DNA of 53,605 bases from CAYWBW01 sp964456745 (lineage in GTDB: Bacteria > Patescibacteriota > Gracilibacteria > GCA-2401425 > JAJOLG01). The stretch spans positions 1 to 53,605 of the forward strand of contig CAYWBW010000012.1 of assembly GCA_964456745.1 (NCBI GenBank), given 5' to 3'. Position 1 is the stretch's first letter. The number at the start of each line of letters is the position of its first letter. The notes beneath the pieces were generated by a model. The model searched no databases. It was given only the letters and a program-made list of their open reading frames with translations, and was not told where the DNA came from. Of the stretch, positions 1 through 8,645 are shown piece after piece. The translations under genes were made by a program, and so were the position numbers.

Positions 1-103
1 AATTAGTTAATAATTTTATCGATAAGTGTTGCACTTCAAAGTTTATTTTAAGAAAATTTTAATAGTTAGAAAATCATTAAATTAAACAAAATGAAGTTTT
101 TTT

Positions 104-1162
104 ATGATATTATATAATTTTAAAGACAAACACCTGGGAGAAAAGTTTAATAATATTCTTAATAATCATTTTAAACAGATTCCGAAAAAAAAACAAAAAA
201 TCGTTAAATATATTTTTTATAAATATAAAAATTATTGTAACAAAGAATATTATATATATTTAGCATTTTTATACTTACACATTTATTTTAAAGCAATTAC
301 TATTAATCATGATATAGTTTCAGTTAAAGATAGAAATTTTATCAATCAACTTTTTTTGCTTTTAGAATATGAAATGAATGCAAATCCTAGGCAGTACATT
401 GCAACTTTGTTAAATATTGATATACATATTTTTAAACTTAAAATTATTACTAAATATATTATTTTATGTAATTGCAAAGAATGTGATGACATAATACCAA
501 ATATGGATCTATACTATAAATCACTTTGATGGATAATCCCACTTCTATCATTTAAAGAATTTCCTAAAATATGAAGCTTTTTTGAAGACATTTATTTTGA
601 AAAAATATACCCAAAAGAGTTTAATTGGACAAAAAATTATTACTTAATTCAAAGTAAAAAGTTTTCAGTGTTATGAAATTTCTTAATAGATATTATGATC
701 GATGTTTCAACGATATTAAAAGATCTTTCAATATACTGAATCACTGAGATAAGAAGAAAATCATTATTTAGCTATTATAACAAAATTCTTAAAAAGAAAT
801 GATCTAAAATTTCGGATATTGTATGAATAAGATTAATACTGAATAATGAAAAAAACTTAATGAAATTTAGAAAAGAATTTGAAAAAAAATTCGTAATTGA
901 AAAAATAAAAGATTATATAAAAAACCCAAAACCAAATTGATATAGAAGCCTGCATTACTCATTTATATATGTTCACTCTAATTACAATATTGAAGTTGAG
1001 CTTCAATTAAGAACAAAAGAAATGGACGATGAAATTAGAAACACAAAGGAAATCTGTCATTTTATTTATTCAAAAAATACAAGTAAATGGGCGTCACTTT
1101 TTAGCGAAGTGAAAAAATGACTTAGCTATTTAAACAAACAACAAAGTTGTTGGGATTATTAA
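104..1162 (+). CDS. RelA/SpoT-domain protein (probable alarmone synthetase)
   Basis: A 352-residue ORF under TGA=Gly. The C-terminal half carries the RelA/SpoT nucleotidyltransferase signature: RRKSLFSYYNK, then KISDIVGIRLI, KDYIKNPKPNGYRSLHY and EVELQLRT, in the usual order. This family transfers pyrophosphate from ATP to GTP/GDP to make (p)ppGpp or related products. The ~210 residues before it are Lys/Tyr/Ile-rich. I see only a faint HD-like stretch (INHDIVS) there, so a degenerate hydrolase domain is possible but unproven. No TGS or ACT domain follows. The ATG is chosen because an upstream ATG at 91 opens a frame that closes after eight codons. The 3' end overlaps a convergent gene by 41 bases. 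It could be a housekeeping small synthetase or a toxic synthetase. A full-length Rel gene lies at 34071-36350. Confidence 0.75.
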
Positions 1163-1625
1163 TAATATTATCTAATTTTCAATCAGAAACAGGCGTAACT
1201 CAAAGCATTTTAATAGAGATATCTTTAAGAGAATCACTATCAAGGAGTAATAATATATCAGAATTAGTAAGATTCTCCCTACCTGCTTTGTAAATTGTAA
1301 CTTTTCTAGCTCTTAAATGTCTTGCTATAAAAACTTCTCATTCTTGTCGTTGATGAGAAAAATCAGCCTGATTTTTACCTGATTCCACTCGATTTCAAAC
1401 CAAGCCCGGATTCACAACTGAAGAAAGTGATGATCTGTTTATTCAATCAAACAAATTAGAAACAATACCACCAGTAACATATTCTCATATTAAAGCATTA
1501 ATTCAAACAACAAGAGTAAAAGATAATCAAAGCCTCTTTAAATTCACCTTTGTTTCAAAAACATTCTTTTTTCGCATCCTCTCATCCATGAAAATATTTT
1601 TTAACAAGAAAAAACTTGGAAACAT
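1122..1625 (-). CDS. Hypothetical membrane protein
   Basis: A 167-residue ORF read with TGA=Gly. A hydrophobic stretch near residues 30-60 (LSFTLVVGINALIGEYV) suggests one membrane segment or uncleaved signal, followed by a polar, Arg/Asp-rich domain. Glycine is written with both TGA and GGN, as in confident genes nearby. I do not recognise a family. Alternative ATG codons occur 12 and 16 codons downstream, so the true start is uncertain. Its 3' end overlaps the convergent RelA/SpoT-domain gene. It lies downstream of, and on the same strand as, the unknown gene at 1757-3121, about 130 bases away, and could be co-transcribed with it. Confidence 0.5.
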
Positions 1626-1756
1626 GATTATAAATAATGATTATCGTTTACCTAAATATTTTGAATGGAAATTTTTTTGCCACATATTCAAAGGTGTCAA
1701 TCATTTAATTAATGATATTTAAGAAGCTTATCTGATTCATGTGTATAAGCTAAATT

Positions 1757-3121
1757 CTAATCCTTTTGTAAAATAGCAAAAACTGCGGATCTATCTTCGT
1801 GTCTTCATCCTGACAAGACTCTACTTGATAATTCTTTAGATTCAAGTTTCAACATAGCTTTAGGCTCTCATGACATATCAGGTCTTCAATCTTTGAAGCT
1901 AACATCATCCCTTTGAACAAATGAAAATCCATTTTTACAAAGTCTTCATAACAAATAATCGTGATCTCATAAATTAGAGTTTAATGATCAAACAATATCT
2001 TTTGGATAAAAAACAATTACTTTTCCTCACCTTCTAGTTGCACTGCACAAATTAGAAATCATTTTACCTATCCTTTCTTTTGGCAATCAATCATTTGTAT
2101 AAATTACAGAAACTCAAACAGAATTATTTGCTAATCATATTTCATCATATCATTGCTCCAATACATCAATATTGATTGCTCAATACCTTTTCGACAAAGC
2201 TGATAATGTCAGATTTACAAATCTACTAGAACTACCTAAAACAAATTTATTATCTGGGGCATAAAACATTCATGGAATATCAGCAATATTAGTAAATGAA
2301 GTAAGTGGAAAGAATATAGTGTCTCAGTCTTCTATTCATATTGAAAACTCCTTTCTTAACGGATCAACAAAAAACAAATTATTTCAGTCTTTTGCTCTAA
2401 AATGAGTATCAAGTCTAGATTCCTTTGGATGAGCAAATAAAGAACCTTTTCATAATCTTTGATTTACATAAACCAAATCTGCAATCAATGATGCAAGTTT
2501 CTCTGAATATTTTCAAGTTTCATTTAGAAATCTTGATACTTCCTGGAGCATATTTATATATTCATAATAAGTCTGAATATCAATAGACACCTGTCATTGC
2601 CGCCTAACTCTTTCAGCCGTACCTATTGGAAAACGACGTCTATCACGTGATATAGCTGCAATCATGTGCTCAAAAAGAATAAAATTATTTTGTGGAGTAA
2701 TAATTGTATTTAAAGGAGCTAGGATAAAATTTTGCGTACAATGTGCATTAATAGCTGCTATTGCTAGATCATAATTTGAAAACCAAGCAGCATTATTAAT
2801 TCACTCTGTATACAACAAAGATTTAACCAATTCTGATCCAGTACTAGCTGTTCTAATATGAGACTTACTTATATTCTCTGTACCTTTTTCAAGGGTTTCA
2901 AAATCTCTAACTAAATTCCATACATGAGTTGCTACTGTCTGAATTTTTCAAGCCAATTCTGGATTAACTCTTGCTAATTCGCTAAGTGCAGATTGATACA
3001 AACTTGGGCTTCAAAGAATCTGGATTGGCAATTGATCCTGACAATTTTCTGGAAGTGACCAATAAGCCTCACTTGTAAAATCACTTTCTACCACTTCTTG
3101 AAGATTTCTGCATAAACGCAT
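1757..3121 (-). CDS. Hypothetical protein with possible methyltransferase-like C-terminus
   Basis: A 454-residue ORF with about twenty TGA glycine codons and no TAA/TAG until the end. The N-terminal half is mostly helical-looking and contains a Cys (residue 4), a basic RRRFPIGTAERVRR stretch and no membrane segment. In the C-terminal third, SALSKRYGAINIDVLEQGY followed ~40 residues later by LCSATRRGGKVIVFYPKD resembles the strand order of class I SAM-dependent methyltransferases (motif with GG before a hydrophobic strand), but the N-terminal GxGxG loop is not evident. The function is therefore unassigned. It is the longest intact gene in the decayed 1-8.4 kb segment and may be cargo of the mobile element there. 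Confidence 0.55.
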
Positions 3122-3190
3122 TTTATATATCGTAAAATTATAATAGTAATTAACTATATTTATAAAATAACTCAATGCAAACAAATATAA

Positions 3191-3614
3191 TTACCAAATA
3201 CATCATAAATAATATGCAGAAGTCATATATAATGCTCTCGTTCTTTTCATTGTCAATTCTGGATTTTCAATTTCTTGCACTCGTTCGTATCACACCTTTG
3301 CAAGCCATCTTTTAAAAGGCTCTGCTTTTGGTGATGGGATTGACTGTATAAGGCGAAAAATACCTTCAGCATTGGCACAATCTGTTAAGTATTTTTTACC
3401 ATCAGCAGCTTCTAATTTCAGTCCGTGACAAATTATCACGATCTCACTTCATTCTTTATTTAATCGTTGTTTTAGCTTTCTCCAATATGCTCAAGCATCA
3501 CGACTATCTGTAAGTGCATAAATGACATCGATTATAGAAAACCACCATTTATTATTATGAATAATTTTTCTTATTTCTTTTTTTTTGAAAAATTGCGAGT
3601 TTTTTTATTGTCAT
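3191..3614 (-). pseudogene. Bro-N/antirepressor-like gene, frameshifted and truncated
   Basis: After an A9 tract the frame reads EIRKIIHNNKWWFSIIDV, then DSRDAGAYWRKLKQRLNKEG, a cysteine-histidine step (IICHG), LKLEAADGKKYLTDCANA, and IPSPKAEPFKRWLAKVGYE. This matches the N-terminal BRO domain found in phage antirepressor-type proteins. The natural start (MTIKKLAIFQ, ATG at 3612-3614) is in a different frame and meets TAA just after the A9 run, so the two halves are joined only by a frameshift there. The protein also stops shortly after the ENPELTMKRTRALY segment, where homologues normally continue with a second domain. Either the gene is dead or expression needs slippage at A9. BRO proteins are typical of phages and mobile elements, which fits the decayed neighbourhood. 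Confidence 0.7.
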
Positions 3615-3634
3615 AAGTTTTTTATGATTTTTAT

Positions 3635-4296
3635 TTAGTTCAATAAAATAATGTTGTCTATAAAATATTCCTCAAGGAAACTGTAAACTTTATGAATTAG
3701 CTCAAATAAGAAAGAAATACTTTCACTTTCTTTTAAGATAATCAAAATAATTGAGATTAAGCTGATTATTATAAATCTAACTGACCAGTTACGTAATGTA
3801 GTTAAATATGGTCACTCGCTATCTATCCATTGTATAATTTTATCAAAACCAGTTTTTGTAATTTTATCAATTTCTAATATTTTTTCATGCAATTCAGAAA
3901 AAGTTTTTGGCTTAGCAGAAAACACTCGAATTGCATCTTCATTCATCAACTTTTGAATAAATATCCCTCTTTTATGACAGCCTTCCCTGTTAATATCAAT
4001 AACTTTATTACGATATATCAATTCAATTATTATTGAAATAATTGGAAAAATTAATGAAAAAGCAAGTATCTTTGAAAAAGAACTTAGATCTTGTATATTT
4101 GATATTAAAAAGGATGTTCCTCATATAATTCAGATATCTAAAGTTTTATAAGAAGGTTTGAAAACTTATAAGTATTCTCTGCTGCAAATTCATCTCTCAT
4201 AGCAAAATTTTCATCTATCCATTTACGAAGCATATCTGAATGATTTTTTATAAATTCAAGTCAAGATTTTTCTACTTTTTGTTCAATTGTTTCCAT
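3635..4296 (-). pseudogene. Two-helix membrane protein gene with probable -1 frameshift
   Basis: The first ORF starts at ATG 4294-4296 (METIEQKVEK) and ends at TAG near 4140 after about 52 codons. A second frame, shifted by -1 at an A-rich stretch (ataaaactttag), continues directly with GIIGGTSFLISNIQ, a hydrophobic segment (ILAFSLIFPIISIII), a soluble loop with one Cys/His pair, and a second hydrophobic segment (FIIISLISIILIIL), ending at TAA 3635-3637. The second frame has no ATG or GTG before residue ~50, only a TTG at 4021, which is why I read the two as one broken gene of about 220 residues. Alternatives are a translationally coupled second protein starting at that TTG, or programmed -1 slippage. 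I do not recognise the family. Confidence 0.5.
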
Positions 4297-4529
4297 ATTT
4301 TTTAAAAAATATTACGTATTAAGAATTTAGAGTCATTATTTGTTTTATTAAAAAGCTAATAATCTATCAGCAATTCCCATTACTTCATAAAATCCCTTCA
4401 ATAAAAGGATTCTAATTTTTACCTTTTGTAAACTTTTCAATAAAAAATGATGAATTTTTTGTAAATTGTGTAAAAGTTTTGATTAAAAAAAATATACTAA
4501 AAAGTATATAAACCTTTAATCATTTTTTT
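4297..4529. other. Non-coding gap
   Basis: No convincing gene under code 25. A short imperfect stem, aatcccttcaataaaaggatt (4391-4411), lies inside but is not followed by a clean T-run. The gap separates a broken minus-strand gene from the plus-strand transposase remnant, and I see no clear inverted repeats that would mark the end of an insertion sequence. Confidence 0.4.
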
Positions 4530-5366
4530 ATGGAAACAGGATTGCCCAAAATTAAAAAACATTTGAATATAGATTCACTATTCTCAACTATAAAATCTTC
4601 ATTTAAAGAAATTAAAGATCGAAGAAATCATCCTCACTTAAAATCAATTCTTGTTGAAGATTGACTAGCTTCAAATGCTCCTCATATTAAAACATTAAAT
4701 GATCTTGATATTAGATATATACTATAAGCTAAACAATGAGACCATAAATATTTATTTGAATATGTAGATAAAGAAGGTGCCAAAGATAAGAATGAAAGCA
4801 ATGTTATACATTATGAATACACAGATGAAATTTGAACTATCCATAAGTTCAGATTTATAAATCAAATATCATTAAATAGTTCAAATAAAGATGTTAAAGT
4901 TAATTTTGTAGAATACTGGGAAACTAAAAGAATAAATAAAAAAAGTGATAAGACAAAAATTCTACATTTTAGCTAGGTTACTGATATAGAAATAACTAAA
5001 GATAATATTTTTGAAATAATGAGATGCTGACGAGCTAGATGGAAAATAGAAAATGAAACATTTAATACTTTAAAAACTCAAGATTATCACTTTGAACATA
5101 ACTTTGGTCATTGAAAGAAAAACCTTTCAACTAACTTGGCGTTATTAATGATGCTAGCTTTTTTCGTAGATCAGATTCAACAATCTGCATGTAATTTATT
5201 TAAAGCAGCATTTGAAAAAATATGATGCAAAACAGAATTGTGGGAAAAAATTAGATATATATTTTTTGATTTAATTGTTGAATCTATGAAAGAAATTCTT
5301 ACTGCTTTAGCTTATGATTTTGAGAAAATGCGTATTAAGATTATTTACCCTCCATGATGTAAATAG
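4530..5366 (+). pseudogene. Degenerate DDE transposase (ISNCY-like)
   Basis: One continuous frame of 278 codons interrupted by TAA at 4728 and TAG at about 4974. The first part has VEDGLASNAPHIKTLND, resembling the region around the first catalytic Asp of DDE transposases. The last part reads RARWKIENETFNTLKTQ and HFEHNFGHGKKNLSTNLA, the conserved block with the catalytic Glu in ISNCY/IS4-type transposases. The N-terminal few hundred residues usual for the family are missing. Two in-frame nonsense codons plus N-terminal truncation make this an inactive remnant. Glycine is still mostly TGA, so the element was adapted to the host code before it decayed. I did not find terminal inverted repeats. 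Confidence 0.75.
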
Positions 5367-5409
5367 TCATTAGAACTATGCTATATTTTTAAAAAACTAT
5401 TTCTGTAGG

Positions 5410-5430
5410 TATTTTTGTTGTACAAAAATA
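5410..5430. terminator. Short perfect hairpin after transposase remnant
   Basis: A 9-bp perfect inverted repeat (TATTTTTGT / ACAAAAATA) with a 3-base loop lies 44 bases after the transposase stop. The stem is AT-rich and no long T-run follows on either side, so it may be a weak terminator or an insertion-sequence end rather than an efficient intrinsic terminator. Confidence 0.35.
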
Positions 5431-5538
5431 GTAAATATTATTCAAAAATTAGATATTTATTATTGATTTTTAATAATTTTCAATTTATTTCGAATATTTT
5501 TGTTGAAATTTTATGCTTTTGTTGAGTGTAAAAATCAA

Positions 5539-6375
5539 TTATCTAGATACTGTGTTAAACTTTGGGAGTAGCTGACAATCTAAAACATCTCTAATCGTAC
5601 CATTGCAATTACATACGATTTCTCAATCTGCATTTAATATTGTCCTGTCTAGCCTATGTTCTGATAGTCTTTTGTTGGTGAAATATCTAGCTTCAATTTT
5701 CCATATTAATTTGTTAATAAGTATATTGTCATAGTTATTTATGCTCGAAAATTAAGGCATAGGAGGGTATAGAGACTCAATTACCCATCTATTCTCTACT
5801 GTGTTAAAAAATATGCAATTATGTACTGTTTTAGTATCTCAAGAATCTGTTTGCACAATTATATTAAGCTTATACTCTGGCGAATATCATCATATTAAGA
5901 CTCATTTTTCATTTTCTCATATTGGTGTAACTTCAACTCAGCTAATTGATTGTAATGACTCGATAAGCTTATTTTTAAGCGTTTCTAAAATACAACTATT
6001 AACTCATGTTTTATCTTCTTCTGCTACATTAATATTTCACTTTTCAAGTAGCGTAGTTACCATACCTTCTTTAGCTGTTATATAATCATGTAAATACCAC
6101 ATTCAATTGGACAATATTTGAAGTTCTAATCTTTTTGAATAAGGAAATGAATTTCTACCACTTGTTGTATCCATTAATGAATCAATGCTCTCTCTGTTTT
6201 TTTCAATTAAAGTTCTTACAGCTTCTTCTCATTTTTCAAGTGCGTCAAATAAATTTGACCTAAATTTTGATATTCAATCGTTTATTAATGACCATTTAGG
6301 AAAAAATTCTGTATCAATATCCTTTTTTAGCTTATTAAATCCGTCTGATACCCTTTTAATATTATCTGTACTCAT
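5539..6375 (-). pseudogene. Hypothetical gene interrupted by an in-frame TAA
   Basis: From ATG 6373-6375 a frame of 207 codons (MSTDNIKRVSDG...) ends at TAA 5752-5754. The same frame then stays open for 70 more codons of coding-like sequence (IWKIEARYFTNKR, NADGEIVCNCNGTIRDV) until TAA at 5539-5541. I read this as one gene of about 278 codons with a nonsense mutation. It could instead be an intact 207-residue gene followed by a spurious frame. The body contains GGYSPEYKLNIIVQTDSGD and is otherwise mostly helical and acidic. No family is recognised. The neighbouring transposase shows the same kind of in-frame nonsense damage. Confidence 0.5.
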
Positions 6376-6441
6376 ATTTTAAAATCATTAAAGTAACATA
6401 AATATATCAATGTCAAATAATTAGTCAATGTGAAATTGACT

Positions 6442-6576
6442 TTATTGTAGATTATTTTTTTCGGCATTACTTTTAATAATCTCCTTCAACACATTATAAA
6501 CTACAATACTACTAGCAAAAACTCATGATACATATTTAATTAGTGTCTGAGTGCTATAGCCACTTTTAGTAAGCAA
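6442..6576 (-). CDS. Possible small ORF (TTG start)
   Basis: A 44-codon frame starting at TTG, containing LTKSGYSTQTLIKYVSGVF and a charged C-terminus, lies in the otherwise empty 6376-6700 stretch. It has one TGA read as Gly and ends at TAA. No ATG is available and no ribosome-binding site is evident, so it may be a remnant of a larger gene. Nothing else is recognisable in this gap. Confidence 0.25.
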
Positions 6577-6700
6577 TGTATAAATTACTTATTATATTTC
6601 TGATAATATTTCATAATAAGGAAATAATGTTTCTGCAAATTTGAAATAATCCGAAAATCAGATAAAATCCTATCAGATGAAATTATTAAACATGTAATTT

Positions 6701-6922
6701 ATGAGTCTTGAAAAAGATTATATTGCTACTGCAAAGGTAATTCTTGATAGTATTGAATTTTATAAGACTTGCGAGATTTGAAAAAGAGCTATCAATATTA
6801 GAATCAAAATATCTAAGTTTCCAAACAAAGATGAGCTTCTATGGATTCTCAAGAAATTAGAAAATACTGAATTTGCTTTTCATCAGCCAATAAAGAATAT
6901 GCTTCAAAATCTAAAAATTTAA
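6701..6922 (+). CDS. Small hypothetical protein
   Basis: 73 codons from ATG (MSLEKDYIATAKVILDSI), rich in Lys, Ile and Leu, probably helical, with a single TGA glycine. No recognisable domain. It is the first of a run of short plus-strand ORFs leading to the recombinase remnant, and may be a small accessory gene of the integrated element or a fragment. Confidence 0.4.
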
Positions 6923-6938
6923 ATGAAATGTGCTAGAT

Positions 6939-7055
6939 ATGTTCTTTCCGACTAGAAATAAGAATGATTGATGAGTTTTATTTAGAAAACATATTTCCAT
7001 TAAGGACTTTAATGATATGCAATTAAGTCATCTTGAAGAAAAATATCAAATTTAA
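6939..7055 (+). CDS. Very short hypothetical ORF
   Basis: 38 codons from ATG (MFFPTRNKNDGGVLFRKH), with two adjacent TGA codons that would read Gly-Gly. It lies 16 bases after the preceding ORF. Too short to assign; plausibly a gene fragment. Confidence 0.25.
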
Positions 7056-7089
7056 TAAGCTGCTAGAGTATGTTTTCTAGCATGTTTAG

Positions 7090-7141
7090 GTATGTTATTA
7101 AAAAATAATTTCCTTAATTTAAGCGAAAGTAATTAACATAC
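7090..7141. repeat. Inverted repeat GTATGTTA / TAACATAC
   Basis: Two perfect 8-base arms are separated by 36 bases, and further copies of the ATGTTT/ATGTTA word cluster around them between 7073 and 7170. This lies in the gap between short ORFs just upstream of the recombinase remnant. It could be a regulatory or recombination site, but nothing in the sequence proves a role. Confidence 0.35.
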
Positions 7142-7221
7142 TGGTATGTTTGAGCATGTAAATCAACCATGTTTTTTTGTTATACCTAAAATCCTTCACG
7201 TAAGGCAAGTAACAAATTTAT

Positions 7222-7464
7222 ATGAAAGAATTTATAAGCTCAGATTTTAATACAATTAGTACTCTTACCTACTTCTGACAGCAGGTTATCAATACAAATA
7301 AATCAGACTCATGAAGAATTAAGTTTACTTTTAGTGATAATCAAAGATTAAGGGAGATTGTGGATAAATATTATAAAAAACAACTGTCAGTAGAGCCACT
7401 GACATATTTTATGAATCAAAAAACACTTAAGCAAAGACTATATCAATTTAAGAAATGAGATTAG
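7222..7464 (+). CDS. Small hypothetical protein upstream of recombinase
   Basis: 80 codons from ATG (MKEFISSDFNTISTLTYFG). Two TGA codons fall within the body and a third just before the TAG stop. It overlaps the next ORF by ten bases, suggesting translational coupling. The sequence is basic and mostly helical (REIVDKYYKKQL), with no catalytic motif of a serine recombinase, so it is unlikely to be the missing N-terminal domain. Function unknown. Confidence 0.4.
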
Positions 7465-7607
7465 AACAAGATTCAATTGCAGAATTACAGGCAATAATAA
7501 AACAAGAATATTGAAAAAATATATCATTAATAGAAGCTGAAGAAATTGGCTCAGATATTGTACTTTTTCTTAAAACCGAAAGTATGCAGAAAATGCACAA
7601 GCTCTAA
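7455..7607 (+). CDS. Short ORF, possibly joined to the recombinase by frameshift
   Basis: 50 codons from ATG (MRLEQDSIAELQAIIKQEYG). It contains LIEAEEIGSDIVLFLK, which resembles the short helical 'E-A-x-E-I ... L-F-K' proteins that often accompany integrases in CPR genomes; that resemblance is from memory only. After LFLKT this frame ends in a poor tail, while the recombinase frame upstream of its ATG reads NRKYAENAQAL, so a single frameshift near 7572 would join the two. The stop TAA overlaps the next ATG (TAATG). Confidence 0.4.
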
Positions 7608-8398
7608 TGTCAGCAGATGAAAGAAATAGAATACTTCAACGTACAATACCGCAATCAATAAAGAATGCTCAAAGATGATATCAAGTAAGAGAATCTAATT
7701 ACTGATTCCAAAACAAAAAAACAGTAGATGAGAATTGAAAGAGAAAAACTATACAAATCCCATTAGAAAGCGAAGGACATTTTGTCATCTGCATGTTTAA
7801 GTTAAAAGCAAGACCTGATCTAACCGATAGGCAGGTATGCAAAGAAATTAATGCCATGTGATACAAATGAAGAACAAGAAATAAATGGAATGATGAAAAG
7901 ACTGCAATTATTTGAGTATCATGATGAGCTAAATTAAAGCCCAATAGATTGCATAAAGTAATTACTAATCCTGAAATCCTACAAAAACAGAATGAGGAAC
8001 TTCAAAATATTAAGATAGAAATTCATACAATCCAAAAAGAATTAGATAATGATTCAAATAATTACAATCTTAATGAATTCAAGCATATTTCAAATTTTGT
8101 TCTCACACAATTAGACAAACTGGCTATCAAAAAGGAAAACCCTGAGATAATAAAGCTTGTATTTAGCTTGATCTTTACAGAAACTCCAACATACGAAGAA
8201 ATAAAATCTCACACAAATAAAACATATCCTATATTCGCACTACACAGCCAAATCTCAAATAAGAGTGAAGAAAAGTGATGATTATCTGAACTGGCAGGTC
8301 CGCGCAGAATCGAACTGCGTCCTAGGGCTTTGGAGACCCTCGTCCTAACCGTTAGACTACGGACCCATTCTCCATTTGTGATATTCTATCCAAGTTAA
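7607..8398 (+). pseudogene. Serine site-specific recombinase, N-terminally truncated
   Basis: 263 codons. The first ~130 residues match the region following the catalytic domain of large serine recombinases: SADERNRILQRTIPQSIKN, a YQVRESNYGFQNKK block, HFVICMFKLKARPDLTDRQV and EINAMGYKGRTRNKW. A glutamine-rich coiled coil follows, and then KLVFSLIF, a typical C-terminal recombinase segment. The N-terminal catalytic domain with its nucleophilic Ser is absent, and no ORF upstream supplies it. The frame continues through the tRNA-Trp gene on the opposite strand, giving an antisense-encoded tail (IELRPRALETLVLTVRLRTH), and stops at TAA just past it. Such tails are common when an integrase sits beside its tRNA attachment site. 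The gene is probably inactive. Confidence 0.7.
8296..8366 (-). tRNA. trnW: tRNA-Trp (anticodon CCA)
   Basis: A 71-base cloverleaf on the minus strand. The 7-bp acceptor stem is GGGTCCG/CGGACCT (one G-T pair). The anticodon stem is AGGGT/GCCCT around the loop CTCCAAA, giving anticodon CCA, and the T arm is CGCAG-TTCGATT-CTGCG. The 3' CCA is not encoded. Anticodon CCA reads UGG only, consistent with UGA being reassigned to Gly rather than Trp. It is the likely attachment target of the neighbouring recombinase element. A TAGAAT box at 8383-8388, 17 bases upstream, may be its -10. Confidence 0.95.
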
Positions 8399-8610
8399 CA
8401 TTATTTATTATTAATTTTCAAGAAGATTTTTATTTTTATTAAAAATCCACCCATTTAAGTGCAATATCATAAAATAAATCACCAAAGCTTGAAAATATTT
8501 TTAAATTAAAAATTCCCAAATTTTAAATCTATTTTAAGTTACAACTTTTAAATTATCTTCCCTTCATCCACAATATAAATAAAAATCAAGCACTATTAAA
8601 CACATGATCC

Positions 8611-8639
8611 TTGAATTAACAAATTTATTAAACTAAGAT
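8611..8639 (+). promoter_or_regulatory. Promoter, probably giving a leaderless mRNA
   Basis: TTGAAT (8611-8616), a 17-base spacer and TAAGAT (8634-8639). The start codon of the next gene begins at 8646, six bases after the -10 box, so a transcript starting at the usual distance would have no leader. The rest of 8399-8610 is AT-rich and holds nothing I can name. Confidence 0.45.
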
Positions 8640-8645
8640 AAAATT

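Noticed and set aside
5410..5430. Terminal inverted repeat of an intact insertion sequence
   Set aside because: No matching copy at the left end of the transposase remnant; only a local hairpin.
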